In this document: positions 24,770 through 37,715 of the stretch, one piece after another
Layout: the number at the start of each line of letters is the position of its first letter
Position numbering within the stretch: position 1 is the stretch's first letter
NCBI GenBank assembly: GCA_028829895.1
Contig: CM054181.1
Location: 114,381,360 to 114,445,359 of the forward strand
From: Sinotaia quadrata
Lineage: Eukaryota > Mollusca > Gastropoda > Architaenioglossa > Viviparidae
Direction of reading: 5' to 3'
Length of the DNA: 64,000 nucleotides
Program-made: the position numbers and the translations under genes
Notes under the pieces: model-generated
The model's input: only the letters and a program-made list of their open reading frames with translations
The model's database searches: none
Told to the model about the DNA's origin: nothing

Positions 24770-25330
24770 TAACGTGTCATTCTTAGTATCTGTCTTTTTA
24801 TCACCGTGTCATGCATGCTTTGTGTCTTTCTTTTCATCAACGTGTCTTAGGTGTCTTTCTTTTCATCAACGTGTCTTAGGTGTCTTTCTTTATATCAGCA
24901 TGTGTCATTCTCAGGAATTGTCTTTTTTCATTTGTGTCTGTCTTTTTATCAACGTGTGTCAATCTTTGTGTGTCTTTTTATCAACGTGTGTCAGTGTATG
25001 TGTGTCTTTTTATCAACGTGTGTCAATCTTTATGTGTCTTTTTATCAACGTGTGTCAGTCTTTGTGTGTCTTTTCATCAACGTGTGTCAGCCTTTTGTGT
25101 CTTTTTATCAACGTATGTCAGTGTATGTGTGTCTTTTTATCAACGTGTGTCAGTCTTTGTGTGTCTTTTAATCAACGTGTGTCAATCTTTGTGTCTTTTA
25201 TCAACGTGTGGCAGTCTTTGTGTGTCTTTTTATCAATGTGTGTCAGTCTTTGTGTGTCTTTTTATCAACGTATGTAGTCTTTGTGAGTATCTTTTTATTA
25301 ATGTGTAGTCTCTACGTGTTGTTATTTTAT
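24770..25330. repeat. ~32-bp minisatellite array
   Basis: About 17 copies of a unit with tttttatcaacgtgtgtcag and tctttgtgtgtc, diverging toward the left. All three forward frames are open because the period is not a multiple of three and the unit lacks stops; the Cys/Phe/Val-rich frames are artefacts. Confidence 0.93.
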
Positions 25331-27344
25331 TAGCTTATTTTGTGTTAATTTTCGTTAATCCTTGTTATCAAACGTTAGTAGTGATAGTTGTGTGTCCGAT
25401 CTTGAATTTTTTTATTGAGTCTAATTTTTCTGACCGTCAATTTGACAGTCCGTGAGTTGTGTACCAAAATTGTCCCCCATGTGGTCTATAAATACCGCAA
25501 GGTTACCTCTTTTAAGCCTTTTAAGATGTATCAGTCTTGTGTTGTACATATTTTAATATGCTTTACTGCTGTTTCTTTTTGGCGATATATTTTTTTTTAA
25601 CAGTACCTTTTGATCAATACAGTTTGACAGTCTTCATCAACACTTTTTAAAAAGAACAACATGTAAATGTTTGTACTTTGAATTAATTATCATAGGTTAA
25701 TTCTTACCGTTTATCGCACGTGATACTTCTGGTTTTATGTGTCAGCAATGTTAGTACCTGCTAGCTCCTTATCAACATCGTTTATCACACTTGACAATCC
25801 TGTTTTTCAATCAGGAAATGCTTACTCCTCTATGGGGAAGTTTAAAGTTTCGTTTGACCTTTAACCACCATGTGCCAGTCCTTGTGCCTTTATTGTCGAG
25901 TCGTGTCGTGTTCCAGTCCTTGTGTCTTTTTGTCGAGTCGTGTCGTGCTCTTTTTTTTTTTAAATTTTAAATATGGCAACGTTTGTGACTTTCATTAACA
26001 TGCGACTTGACGGAGAGTATTTTTTTAATTTTATCAACGTTTCAGTCATGTTAATCTGAAATCGACGCGAATCATCAAGTGACTTGAACGGAAATGGTGT
26101 CTGGAAATGGCGGAAAAGGATGAGCCGACTAGCGATCCTATCTAACTTCAACTGCGTTGTGGTCGCTATACGGACATATCGCTCTCATTTCGTCCAGAAA
26201 ACTAGGTCAGGAATACAATAAAGGCAGGCAAAATTCGAAATTTAATTTTTTTTATTTTAATCAAGTAAGGAGCGGGGAGAGTGCTTTCATCTTGATGCAT
26301 TATTTTGCTTACCGTCATAAATAAAATTTTTAAAATGCCACTGGCGATACATTACTGATTGTTGTTATGTAATTTCTTTTGTTTCCCATCGAGTACACTA
26401 AAGACATCACCTCAGCACCATTCTTACATAAACACATACATAAAAACACACACACACACATACATAAGTACACATATGCATTCCTGCGAAATATATAATA
26501 ATCTTTATAATAATTGACACTTGACAGTTGAACTGTTACTAAAAAGAGGCTTCCTTTAAATCGAAGTGGAATTGAAGACAATTCTCTTTTAATTCGAAAA
26601 CCCTTCCTCCGAAAGTGTCCTTGATAGCTCAGAATGTTAGTCATTTAATTAGCAATCATTCTAATGCGCGAAACGGGCCTAGGCCGGAAGCGCTCCCCAT
26701 AAATTAAGTAAGTAATCATTCGATAATCACACTTATTGGTCACTGATAACTCAGAGCATTAGTCATTGAACTGGCAGTCATTGGAGATCTCAGATATATC
26801 TGCAAGAGGTCTCCGAACAAGTGAACACCATTATCGGATGGTGTGACACAATTTACCTGGAGTTCAGTGATAACACAACTAGTACAGTAATCATAGACTA
26901 TAGACTAGAAAGTCCCCATCCCACCCCACCCCGTCCTATGCCTTTCTTCATCTAAGTTGCTTCAGGTTGAGATTAGGCGAGGGTCAGGTTACGAAGAAAT
27001 GGCATACAGAAAATTATCTGTAATCATTTACGTCTTCCCAGGAAGTTCCTACGAAATTTGTAGATTGATATATGAGCACTTTGGGGTGCCGATGATTCGC
27101 TTTGCTGATTCTAAAAAATGGGAATTGCTCATTTATTCTTATCTGTGGTCGACCTTGGTTTGATTTCACTTGTCTTCAAGATTAACTGGAACGCAAACGG
27201 CTCGTTTTAGGAATAACTTCTTCTGTAAATGGTCCGTTCATTATTTTAAATTTAAGAATATGTTATTTAATTGCGGCTCTGGTATCCTGACTACTGAATC
27301 TGAATTAGATTAGTGACCTCCACGTCTCATCAAGACTAGTGCTA
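25331..27344. other. Unannotated DNA with a small duplication
   Basis: 25,870-25,951 holds two copies of a ~40-bp unit (ccagtccttgtg...gtcgagtcgtgtcgtg) that resembles the preceding array. A short CA run lies at 26,448-26,460. A GC-rich motif at 26,665-26,700 recurs elsewhere in the window. No gene found. Confidence 0.45.
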
Positions 27345-28128
27345 CAATAAATTAAAACTACCATAGGTTAAAACTACCTTAGATTAAAACTACCATACGT
27401 TAAAACTACTCTAGATTAAAAGTACCATAGGTTAAAACTACTCTAGATTAAAAGTACCATAAGTTAAAACTACTCTAGATTAAAAGTACCATAGGTTAAA
27501 ACTGCTCTAGATTAAAAGTACCATAGGTTAAAACTACTCTAGATTAAAAGTACCATTGGTTAAAACTGCTCTAGATTAAAACTACTCTAGATTAAAAGTA
27601 CCATAGATTAAAACTACTCTAGATTAAAAGTACCATAGGTTAAAACTGCTCTAGATTAAAACTACTCTAGATTAAAAGCACCATAGGTTAAAACTACTCT
27701 AGATTAAAAGTACCATAGGTTAAAACTACTCTAGAGTAAAAGTACCATAGGTTAAAACTGCTCTAGATTAAAAGTACCATAGGTTAAAACTGTACTCTAG
27801 ATTAAAAGTACTATAGGTTAAAACTGTACTCTAGATTAAAACTACTCTAGATTAAAAGTACCATACGTCAAAACTACTCTAGATTAAAAGTACCATAGGT
27901 TAAAACTGTACTCTAGATTAAAAGTACCATTGGTTAAAACTGCTCTAGATTAAAAGTACCATAGGTTAAAACTGTACTCTAGATTAAAAGTACCATTGGT
28001 TAAAACTGCTCTAGATTAAAACTACCATACGTCAAAACTGCTCTAGATTAAAACTACTCTAGATTAAAACTACCATAGGTTAAAATTACTCTAGATTAAA
28101 ACTGCTCTAGATTAAAAGTACCATAGAC
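27345..28128. repeat. 16/32-bp composite minisatellite array
   Basis: Two related half-units, tctagattaaaagtaccata and ggttaaaactactctagatt, alternate irregularly about 24 times. Variants are ctgctct and ctgtactct. Confidence 0.95.
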
Positions 28129-28841
28129 TCTGCAATAGCATGAACACTGTGAGCGTGTTAATCACTTCATTGCTTCAACAAAAGTGAACAAGTCAAAACT
28201 GCAGTAGGGTTATCACGTCAGTTTGTGCACAACCCTGACACGTTTCCATGGACACCGTACCACGACCCGTCGTAAAGGGCAGAAAGAGCAAAGCAGGACA
28301 AATATGGCGCCGAGTGGCAAAAATGAAATAGCAGCTTGCTGTCGTGGAAAAGGTCTTCGGCCGCCGAGTTCTCAATCACACTGCAGCGCCATCTAACGCT
28401 TCATCAGGTCGAGTTGTTGTTCAAAAGACAGGGATAGAAAGACGTCCAGAAGAACTCTAGTTCACGTTGGGACTGATAAGAAAGGTAACTCTGACAAGAC
28501 TGCAGTGGTTGCATAAAAGCAAGGTCACGTCCTCCGCCGCCAGTTTTAGACAGGAAAAAAAAAAAATGCCTCTCCCAAGTGGCAAGAAACAGCTGAGATC
28601 GATTGATCTTGAGGTGGAAGGTCGGGTGATAACGGTTGTGTGCCGTTACGTGCGACACAAGGGCAGAAGTGCAATGTCCGTTGAAGTGCGGAATGAGCGC
28701 CCGTGGGTCCACTGGTTGCAGAAAATGCAAAATCATAGACGATCACGTTGTCAACCGCTGATCCAGATCAGTGAACAGGCGTGGAGAGGAAAGAATATAA
28801 CTGACAAACACATGCTGTATCAGCAATTCCAGTCACGGCGA
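28129..28841. other. Non-repetitive DNA
   Basis: A more GC-balanced segment. A 145-codon plus frame (28,467-28,904) exists, but it crosses an A10 run, ends inside the next satellite and shows no domain, so it is not called. Confidence 0.4.
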
Positions 28842-29235
28842 AGGTTACTTCACACTAGTAAATTACCAGAGTCTTTATTCGCAAATAAAGTTACTTCACA
28901 CTAGTAAATTACCAGAGTCTTTATTCGCAAATAAAGTTACTTCACACTAGTAAATTACCAGTCTTTATTCGCAAATAAAGTTACTTCACACTAGTAAATT
29001 ACCAGAGTCTTTATTCGCAAATGAAACTACTTCACACTAGTAAATTACCAGAGTCTTTATTCGCAAATAAAGTTACTTTCACATTAGTAAATTACCAGAG
29101 TCTTTATTCGCAAATAAAATTACTTCACACTAGTAAATTACCAGAGTCTTTATTCGCAAATAACGCTACTTCACACTAGTAAATTACCAGATTATATGGT
29201 TGTAAATAAGTTAATTTCTGACTAGTAAACTTTCA
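28842..29235. repeat. 46-bp minisatellite array
   Basis: About eight copies containing acttcacactagtaaattac and cagagtctttattcgcaaat; the last two are degenerate. Confidence 0.95.
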
Positions 29236-30218
29236 GATTCCATAGTAAGAGTTGTCCATCTACGATTCAAAAGTCAAAATCACTAAGCGTTTATGAGATT
29301 TCACTTATGATTACGTTACCAGCACGACAAAAAACATTTAAAGACACACTGGCTTTCCCCTTGTTTACATTGCGCTTTAATATGGATTTAAATTGAAACT
29401 TTGTGATGGGAGCTGTAACGATAATAATCACCCCTATCTTTTCTTTTGAAATATCAATTAATAGTCTTTGAGTTTTAGTTCTTAATGATACTTATTCTGC
29501 ATATTTTAATTAAAATTGCTTGCGATTAGTTTGTTTATATTATATTGTATCTATATGATATTTCCTGTCAGTACAGTTATAGCAATATTGGTTGACTTAT
29601 TGAACTGTCCTCTGAGATGACAAGGGTGAGCAATAATTAATTAGTATTTACGCTCTCGACTGGGAAGTGGCACTCCTAATTGATCTCGACTGGTACATGA
29701 ATGATGTACTGTCCAGCTGTCTGCTTGATCGTGTTGATGGGCCACTCGTTCACCTGGCCGGCCCTGTGAATAGGGGTGTGGACGCTTAGAGTCAAAGTAA
29801 GAAAAATGAGATGGGGGGGGGGGGGAAGATGTATGGTTTGGTCATTGGAAATCGCCATCTAAAGAAATGCTTTAGTTGCTACAATCAAGGGGAGAGAACC
29901 CTTGATTGGTCCGCCTGGAAGTTGACCCATACCATCTGGCCGGAAACTGGACGGTGGCTTATAATATATCTGGCGACCGAGCAGTGAATAATTATAACAA
30001 CCAGAACAGCAGAGCCACCATCAGACGAAATATCAACAGACACGAAACACAACCAAAAAAGAAAATGAAAAGCAGACCACCGCCACACATCAAGCAAGAC
30101 ATGGGTCAACAACATGAAACAAGGGAAAATAACTCTTACCAACACAACAACGACTACAACGGGTCTGGGTGTACAGAAAGCATTAGTATCCGGAATGGTG
30201 ATTTTTTTTTAATCATCC
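29236..30218. other. Unannotated DNA
   Basis: AT-rich; a G14 run lies at 29,812-29,825. Opposing frames at 29,885-30,229 lack recognisable domains. Confidence 0.45.
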
Positions 30219-30424
30219 TGTTATGCTAGTTATGAGCAAAGTGTGCAATAAGAGGGGTACAGTACGAGTTCAGTACGTTATGCTAGTTATGAGCAAAGTG
30301 TGCAATAAGAGGGGTACAGTACGAGTTCAGTACGTTATGCTAGTTATGAGCAAAGTGTGCAATAAGAGAGGTACAGTACGAGTTCAGTACGTTATGCTAG
30401 TTATGAGCAAAGTGTGCAATAAGA
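30219..30424. repeat. 57-bp tandem repeat, 3.6 copies
   Basis: Near-perfect copies containing gttatgctagttatgagcaa and gtacagtacgagttcagtac. The 19-codon period keeps a frame open without coding meaning. Near identity suggests recent amplification. Confidence 0.95.
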
Positions 30425-30865
30425 ATAACAATGTCGATAAGTTGCTCAGTGTCATTCACTGCCATAATTAATGCAGTTAATGTTAAGAATACGTGGTGGT
30501 CGGACTGTTTCGGGAGGTTCTTGCTGCAGAATTGTAAAAGTAGCGTAAAAATCCTTCAGTGTGGAATGTCACCTAACTGAATCTTTTAATTACAAACCAG
30601 AGAAAAAAAAATACTTGTATATTACACTTAACATGCAGAGCACATTGTCTACTTTAAACTTTGCCACACTAGCATTAACCAAAGGAATAAAATGTATTAT
30701 ATTTTATAATATAAAGTTCATAAATAAAATATATTTAAATAAATAAATGACAAATAGTGGAAAGGGTGAAAATATTTGTCACAGACCCAAACTTTATGGA
30801 AAAGTCCGACCTAGTGTTCAAAAAATACGAAAGATAATCGCCATTGCCATCTGCTACTTCTTTTC
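30425..30865. other. Unannotated AT-rich DNA
   Basis: Nothing recognisable. Confidence 0.5.
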
Positions 30866-31180
30866 CGGCAATAAACGACTTCAATAAATGACTTCAATAA
30901 ACTACTTCAATAAATGACTTCAATAAACTACTTCAATAAATGACTTCAATAAACGACTTCAATAAATGACTTCAATAAACGACTTCAATAAATGACTTCA
31001 ATAAACTACTTCAATAAATGACTTCAATAAACGACTTCAATAAATGACTTCAATAAACTACTTCAATAAATGACTTCAATAAACGACTTCAATAAATGAC
31101 TTCAATAAACTACTTCAATAAATGACTTCAATAAACTACTTCAATAAATGACTTCAATAAACTACTTCAATAAATTACAA
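30866..31180. repeat. 13-bp minisatellite (26-bp dimer)
   Basis: About 24 copies of aataaatgacttc and aataaacgacttc/aataaactacttc. The tga type alternates regularly with the cga/cta type, so the true period is 26 bp. Confidence 0.96.
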
Positions 31181-31824
31181 ATAATTCTATACAAAAGTAA
31201 AGCCGTAAGCTGAATATAATATTGGAGTGCTGTCTTATTGGCGATATACTTTATTACATTTTGAAATTTCATGAGAGAGGCATTGTGCCTTTAAGGTCAA
31301 TATCGCCACAGGTGCGTGTATAAGAAATTCTTCTATTTTGTATGCCACACACTTAGAAACAGATAATTTTCTTAAACTAAAATATTATTTTAATGCGATA
31401 ATTAATTGTTACAAATATCCGAATTTCTACAATTCCGCATGATTGTCTTGGAGTTCGTTTTACTGGACCATGGCCGTGCGAAACTTCAAAAATTCTCTTT
31501 TTGTGCCAGAGTGTTTCGGTTTGTTTGTTTTGGAGACACGTGACAGTTCCAACAGTTTGAAACGGCTGTTGTGATGTTTACCCTCCTTTTTTAAAACTTC
31601 ATCTCAATATGGCTGCCAGCAAAGAAGTTGCGGAGTAAACAAATGAATGCTTGGTATTTGCTTCTATTTTTTTTTTTAAATTCTATTCCATTTCTTGTTT
31701 CCAGTTTTTGACCTAATTCCTCCTACAGTTTCTTCTATCTCCACCCACTTGTCCGCATTCTGTCTTGCAAATTCCTCAACGTGAGCGTCTAAGCATATTG
31801 TGCTGCAACAGTAAACTAATCATT
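31181..31824. other. Unannotated DNA
   Basis: No gene or repeat supported. Confidence 0.5.
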
Positions 31825-31946
31825 ATAGGGCGTCATTAGTGAGCAAAGCAATAATAATAGAAAGTATAGGGCGTCATTAGTGAGCAAAGCAATAATAATA
31901 GAAAGTATAGAGCGTCATTAGTGAGCAAAGCAATAATAATAGAAAG
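31825..31946. repeat. 41-bp tandem repeat, three copies
   Basis: tagggcgtcattagtgagca followed by aagcaataataatagaaag, three times with one substitution. Confidence 0.95.
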
Positions 31947-31964
31947 ATTGTTATTATACGTTTA

Positions 31965-32038
31965 TATGTGTGCGTGCGTACGTATGTGTGCGTGTGCGTG
32001 TGTTGTGTGTGTGTGTGTGTGTGTGTGCGTGCGTGTTG
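31965..32038. repeat. Imperfect (TG/CG)n microsatellite
   Basis: TG dinucleotides with frequent CG and TA interruptions. Confidence 0.85.
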
Positions 32039-33255
32039 GTGTGTCTGCGGGATCTTTTCTATGCCATTTGCAGCTCTACTTGATCTAAACTTCATAGATC
32101 ATCTTACGTTTGCCTGAGGTGAGCACTTTTATACTTAACAGTATCATCTTAAGTATCACTGTTATCTGTGTCAATATATAGAGATAGACATATCTATATA
32201 TTACATGCCAGGATGTCAGATGATGATTTGATGAATAACTCGAACAACTCATTAAAATGAAGAAGTGAAGAATAAAGAAGAAGTAAGTATTAGTGTTGGT
32301 GTTGATGGTGTTGTTGTTGTGGTGGTGGTGGTAGTGGTGGTGGTAATGACGATGGTGATGAGGCAAAAGAAGAGTAGGAGAATGAGAAGAAGATGAAGAG
32401 TGGTGAGGAAGAGGAGAGCAAGGACATTTCACTTGACTGGCTCCTGAATGTTAACCGTACAACTAAGGCTTTGCTTTGGAGATATTATAAATGAGCGTGA
32501 TGACGTAGAAAATGCCGAGCCTGGTGTAAAAAAAAAAGTGTATCATATTGAAATTATGCGTGTCTTATGCTGAACATATATATGTCTGAATAAATAATGA
32601 ATGTATGATATTTTTAAAACGGGTCTGTTGTTTTAAAAAAAAATGGAAAAAATGTGTCTAATGCTGAGTTAAAACTTCCAAGTACGTGTGTGAAATCAGA
32701 GCTTGAATCAGACAGTGACACTTTTTTTTTTTTTAAAAGGAGCGTTAAAATGTAATTAATTAAAATAATTTTCGAAGTTTGCAGATGCAGTTATATTTAT
32801 TCGTATAATATCTACCTTGAAGCAAAAATCTATTGATTCTTCCTGCGACAAACTTTTCTCAAACATTTATTTCATCACAGGTTTAATAAGTTTTGTAAAC
32901 TTTGATTAACACAGCCGAATAAATACGATTCATCTATTCAAGTGTGAAGAGATTTTTTGTCATCACAATGAAAATAAGATATTATGATTTAATATTGTTT
33001 ATTAGGAACAGATTAAGTTTTAACTATAGTTATTTGCGAGTGATTCGTGCAGACGAGACGCCTGTAAGGAAATGCAGATCAAGCAGCCTGCTTACATTCA
33101 GCAACACAACAACGTCTTGGAATGAGATTATTTCCCCTTTTTTCTTTCAAACGGAGCGTACGGGTGTTGCAGGGTTTGAACACATTCAGTACGTGACGCA
33201 ATCTACAATGCATGAAGGGGTACGTGTGTGAAATAACGAAAAACATTATCTGAAT
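32039..33255. other. Unannotated DNA with GTT/GGT-rich patch
   Basis: 32,290-32,420 is GTT/GGT- then GAAGA-rich on the plus strand, giving spurious His-rich minus frames. The rest is AT-rich with no gene. Confidence 0.5.
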
Positions 33256-34700
33256 TATGGTGTATATTTGAATTGTTGTTTATATTTGAATTGTTGTTTA
33301 TATCTGAATTGTTGTTTATATTTGAATTGTGTATATCTGAATTGTTGTTTATATTTGAATTGTTGTTTATATTTGAATTGTTGTTTATATTTGAATTGTT
33401 GTTTATATCTGAATTGTTGTTTATATTTGAATTGTGTATATCTGAATTGTTGTTTATATTTGAATTGTTGTTTATATTTGAATTGTGTATATCTGAATTG
33501 TTGTTTATATTTGAATTGTTTTGTATATCTGAATTGTTGTTTATATTTGAATTGTTGTGTATATCTGAATTGTTGTTTATATTTGAATTGTGTATATCTG
33601 AATTGTTGTTTATATTTGAATTGTTGTGTATATCTGAATTGTTGTGAATATCTTAATTGTTTTGTATATCTGAATTGTTGTTTATATTTGAATTGTTGTT
33701 TATATTTGAATTGTTGTGTATATCTGAATTGTTGTTTATATTTGAATTATTGTGTATATCTGAATTGTTGTTTATATTTGAATTGTTGTGTATATCTGAA
33801 TTGTTGTTTATATCTTAATTGTTTTGTATATCTGAATTGTTGTTTATATTTGAATTGTTGTGTATATCTGAATTGTTGTTTATATCTTAATTGTTTTGTA
33901 TATCTGAATTGTTGTGCATATCTACATTGTGTATATTTTAATGCGTGTGCAAATATCAATTGTTGCGTATATCTGAATTGTTGTGTATATTTTAACTGAT
34001 GTGCATATAATTGTTGTGTAAAACTTTCTTTTTGCGTTTTACCTTAATTGTTGTATATATCTTAATTGTGCATATCTGAAAGGTTGTGAATACCTTAATT
34101 GTTGTATATATCTTTATTGTTGTGTATATGTTAATTGCTGTATTAGTCTTAATTGTTTTATATATATATATATATATATCATAATTATTGTGTATATCTA
34201 ACTGTTGTTTGTATCTTAATTGCTCTGCATATCTGAATTATTGTATATATCTTAATTGCTCTGCATATCTGAATTATTGTATATATCTTAATTGTTGTGC
34301 ATATTGTGCATATCTGAATTTTGAATATATTTTATTTGTTGTGCATGTCTTAAGTGTTTTAATATGTTAATTGTTTGTAATTTTAATTGTCGTGCAAATC
34401 TTAATTGTTTTGTATATCAGAATTGTTGTGAATATCTAAATTGTTCTGTATATTTTAATTATATATCTAAATTGTTGTTCACATCTTAATCGCTGTGTAT
34501 ATCGGAATTATTTTTTATATCTTAATTGTTGTGTATATCCTAATTGTTTTGGATATCTTAATATTTGTGCATATCTTAATTGCTTTGTATATCTCAATTA
34601 CTGTGTACATCTTAATTATTGTGTATATCTTAATTCTTGTGCTTATCTGAATTGTTGTTTCTATTCTGTGTAAATCTTTATTGTTATTGCTGTTGTAGTG
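33256..34700. repeat. 18-bp minisatellite array, 1.4 kb
   Basis: The unit is close to tatatctgaattgttgtt. It is tidy to about 33,960 with alternating tatattt/tatatct and ttgttt/ttgtgt forms, then increasingly decayed to 34,700, with a short (TA)n at 34,162-34,178. The 18-bp period yields long open frames in two forward phases (repeating YLNCC L); there is no start context or domain. Confidence 0.95.
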
Positions 34701-35047
34701 TAAATATTATTTCTTTCTACCACCTCCTCTGTAAGTGGAAGTGCTAAAAATAATTCATCATTGTCAACAGATTTTGTTCAATATCAGAAAGAAAAGCAAG
34801 AAAACCCCGCACTTAGAACACAACAGCAGCAAGAAAATCACACATAAAAATATCGTAACTCTGATACTAGTTTTAATTCAAGAAACTCACTCACCGATAC
34901 GACACAAAAATATGTTGTTGATTGTGTCTTTGTACCATTTAAAAATAATCCTCTCACCTTGGAGCAAGGTCACTTTTCAATTTTTATTAGATCAAGTGCA
35001 CGGGCCCTAAAGGCCTACCATTATGGCTACATTCTCACTTACAGACA
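34701..35047. other. Unannotated DNA
   Basis: Nothing recognisable. Confidence 0.5.
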
Positions 35048-35169
35048 GTGTGTGTGCGTGTGTGTGTGTGTGTGTGAGTGCGTGTGTGTGTGTGTGTGTG
35101 GTGTGTGTGTGTATGTATGTGTGTGTGTGTGTATGTGTGTGTGTGTGTATGTGTGTGTGTGTGTGTGTT
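35048..35169. repeat. Imperfect (GT)n microsatellite
   Basis: GT units with several GA and GTAT interruptions. Confidence 0.95.
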
Positions 35170-36405
35170 AGACGCACTTCATTGCGTTAGTGTATTTTCT
35201 CTTTGCTTCTTTGTTATCGTCATGCAGTGGCTTTTCAAGAAGCTATTAGTGCATTTAAGTCGCAAGTAATGACGTTCTTCATTTTCTTTTGATTCTAGTG
35301 ATCAGAAGTTTAAAAATAAAATAATGATCACCTTAACCTAGAACGGCGAATTAAAATGATCAATGATCTTTCACAGATGAGGATAACATGTCACATTTAC
35401 TACCACCTTCTTCTCTGTCTATCTGTAATTAGGATGATAGGGGTTTTGCGGCTTCCGCCGATTTCGACCCCTGGCACGAGGTGTGCCTCTGTAGATAGAG
35501 TTGAATATGATGAAAGACAGGGTGGAAGGTAGAAGAAAGGAAAGTGATGAAAAAGGATGGCCTATTTTCTGCTGCAAACATGTCTGGCCGGCAAAGGTGG
35601 ACTCTAACCCGGTAATCCATGAGTTAAAGTTGCGGTGGATGTTGTTGCTGTCGTTCCTGATGTTGAAGTGGGAGGGAGGGTGGGTGGGAGGGGTAGTAAC
35701 ACACTAAGTCTGTACCTAGTGCGTACGTGCGCCCGGTATATTCAACCCACTGGCCTCCTCACTGGTGGTGTTGTCGTGGCTGTTGTTGGTGGTGTGGCTG
35801 TCCCCGGTGTCCGTTGGGATGCATGAAGGTGGGTGCTGGTGGCCATTTTTAGATGATCGAGCATCAGCTGAATCATTTCGGCAACGGAATTGTTGAAATA
35901 TCCACTTCATAGATACAAATGAAAATAAAGGTCTAAAGATTCCAATAAAACTAAAGTCCAGAATAAAAGTATTTTTATACTAATCGTCCATGATTGTTCC
36001 ATCACTCACAGTATCTTAAATACAGCACCAGAAACGTCTCTCAAACTAATATTACATAATAAAATTAAAATTAATATAATTTTCATATTTGTGGTAATCT
36101 GGTACTGTGTGGTGAATATGTTCAAACGCATTCGTTAAATAGCATACAAAAGATTTAAGTATCTAGTGAAATAACGCATTATGACATTTTTGTACTTAAA
36201 ACCATAAGGGTACCTTTCAGTCTTAGTACTGATAGTAGTAAGCTGATGTATTATATTTCCTTTCATCTTTAAGCTAGCAATGAGGAATTGATATAGATTC
36301 CTTATCATAGCTGATAGTGGGAACATGATTATGAAATTCCTTATCATCATGGTGCTCGTAGTGGAGAAGTGATGTATTGTATTTATTTTAATCTTTTTCG
36401 ATAAT
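35170..36405. other. Unannotated DNA
   Basis: Contains a GC-rich motif at 35,437-35,475 shared with 26,665 and 61,470, and a GTT/GGT-rich stretch at 35,630-35,810. No gene supported. Confidence 0.45.
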
Positions 36406-37172
36406 AGTGGTAAACGGGTGTATTTCATTTCTTTCTTGAATGTTAATTGTGGTAAACGTGTGTATTTCATTTCTTTCTTAAATGTCAATTGTGGTAAACG
36501 TGTGTATTTCATTTCTTTCTTAAATGTCAATAGTGGTAAACGTGTGTATTTCATTTCTTTCTTAAATGTCAATAGTGGTAAACGTGTGTATTTCATTTCT
36601 TTCTTAAATGTCAATAGTGGTAAACGTGTGTATTTCATTTCTTTCTTAAATGTTAATTGTGGTAAACGTGTGTATTTCATTTCTTTCTTAAATGTTAATT
36701 GTGGTAAACGTGTGTATTTCATTTCTTTCTTAAATGTTAATTGTGGTAAACGTGTGTATTTCATTTCTTTCTTAAATGTTAATTGTGGTAAACGTGTGTA
36801 TTTCATTTCTTTCTTAAATGTCAATAGTGGTAAACGTGTGTATTTCATTTCTTTCTTAAATGTCAATAGTGGTAAACGTGTGTATTTCATTTCTTTCTTA
36901 AATGTCAATAGTGGTAAACGTGTGTATTTCATTTCTTTCTTAAATGTTAATTGTGGTAAACGTGTGTATTTCATTTCTTTCTTAAATGTTAATTGTGGTA
37001 AACGTGTGTATTTCATTTCTTTCTTAAATGTTAATTGTGGTAAACGTGTGTATTTCATTTCTTTCTTAAATGTTAATTGTGGTAAACGTGTGTATTTCAT
37101 TTCTTTCTTAAATGTTAATTGTGTTAAATATGTGTATTCCATTTCTTTCTTGAATGTTAATTGTGGTAAACC
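36406..37172. repeat. 42-bp minisatellite with 7-unit higher-order structure
   Basis: About 18 copies of a 42-bp unit with ggtaaacgtgtgtatttcat and ttctttcttaaatg, ending in either ttaattgt (type C) or tcaatagt (type S). The unit order is mostly CC-SSSCCCC-SSSCCCC-CC, so a 294-bp block is duplicated. The frames open on both strands (14-residue repeats) are by-products of a period divisible by three. Confidence 0.95.
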
Positions 37173-37715
37173 TAGGTACCATATTTTTTTTTGAAGTGAT
37201 TGTAGTGGTGAAGTGGTGTATTATATTATTTCAGCGTTAATGATGAAGCTTTGTATTATTATGCCTCTGGTAGCGAAGAGGCCCGTGAGAAAATTGATAT
37301 GCTCTTTGAATGATTGTATCAGTGAGTTTCTTTAAATGTACTGCCTCTTCTTATTCCGTCTTGTAGAGTAAATTCGTTTATAACATCTTCCTGTTCTAAT
37401 GGTGATAATAGAAAACTACTGCATTGTAATGTTTTGGGCGATTTCTGTGATTTTGGTGATCTGCTACTTCGGTAACTGTGATGACAGCGGCGAATTTCGC
37501 TCTTAAATGTTAATTAGCAACGAATTTGGGCATTCGTGATGACAGCAGCAAAGTTCGGTCTTCATGATATAACAATGAGTTAATATTTATTTCTGTCTCA
37601 TAATGAAAGCGACGAATTTCTGTATTCATAATAGCAATGCCGAATCAATATTATTTTGGTCTTCATGATGACAGAGGAAAACTTAATAATTGCACTCCTT
37701 TCATTTGAAATAGTA
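37173..37715. other. Unannotated DNA
   Basis: Contains loosely repeated tgatgacagcagcgaatttc words around 37,470-37,680, maybe a decayed array. No gene. Confidence 0.4.

Noticed and set aside
24702..25308. Cysteine-rich frames of 106-191 codons
   Set aside because: A ~32-bp array without stops opens all three forward frames.
28467..28904. 145-codon frame as a host exon
   Set aside because: It crosses an A10 run, ends in a 46-bp satellite and has no recognisable domain; left uncalled.
33268..33999. 243-codon frame of repeating YLNCCL residues
   Set aside because: Produced by an 18-bp tandem array; a second forward phase is equally open, and there is no domain, splice context or non-repeat flank.
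36406..37172. CRISPR-like array
   Set aside because: Units are contiguous with no spacers, and the DNA is eukaryotic; the same holds for the other arrays.
36135..37194. Long frames on both strands (335 and 258 codons)
   Set aside because: A 42-bp satellite with a period divisible by three; both strands are open at once and variation follows repeat-unit type, not codon position.
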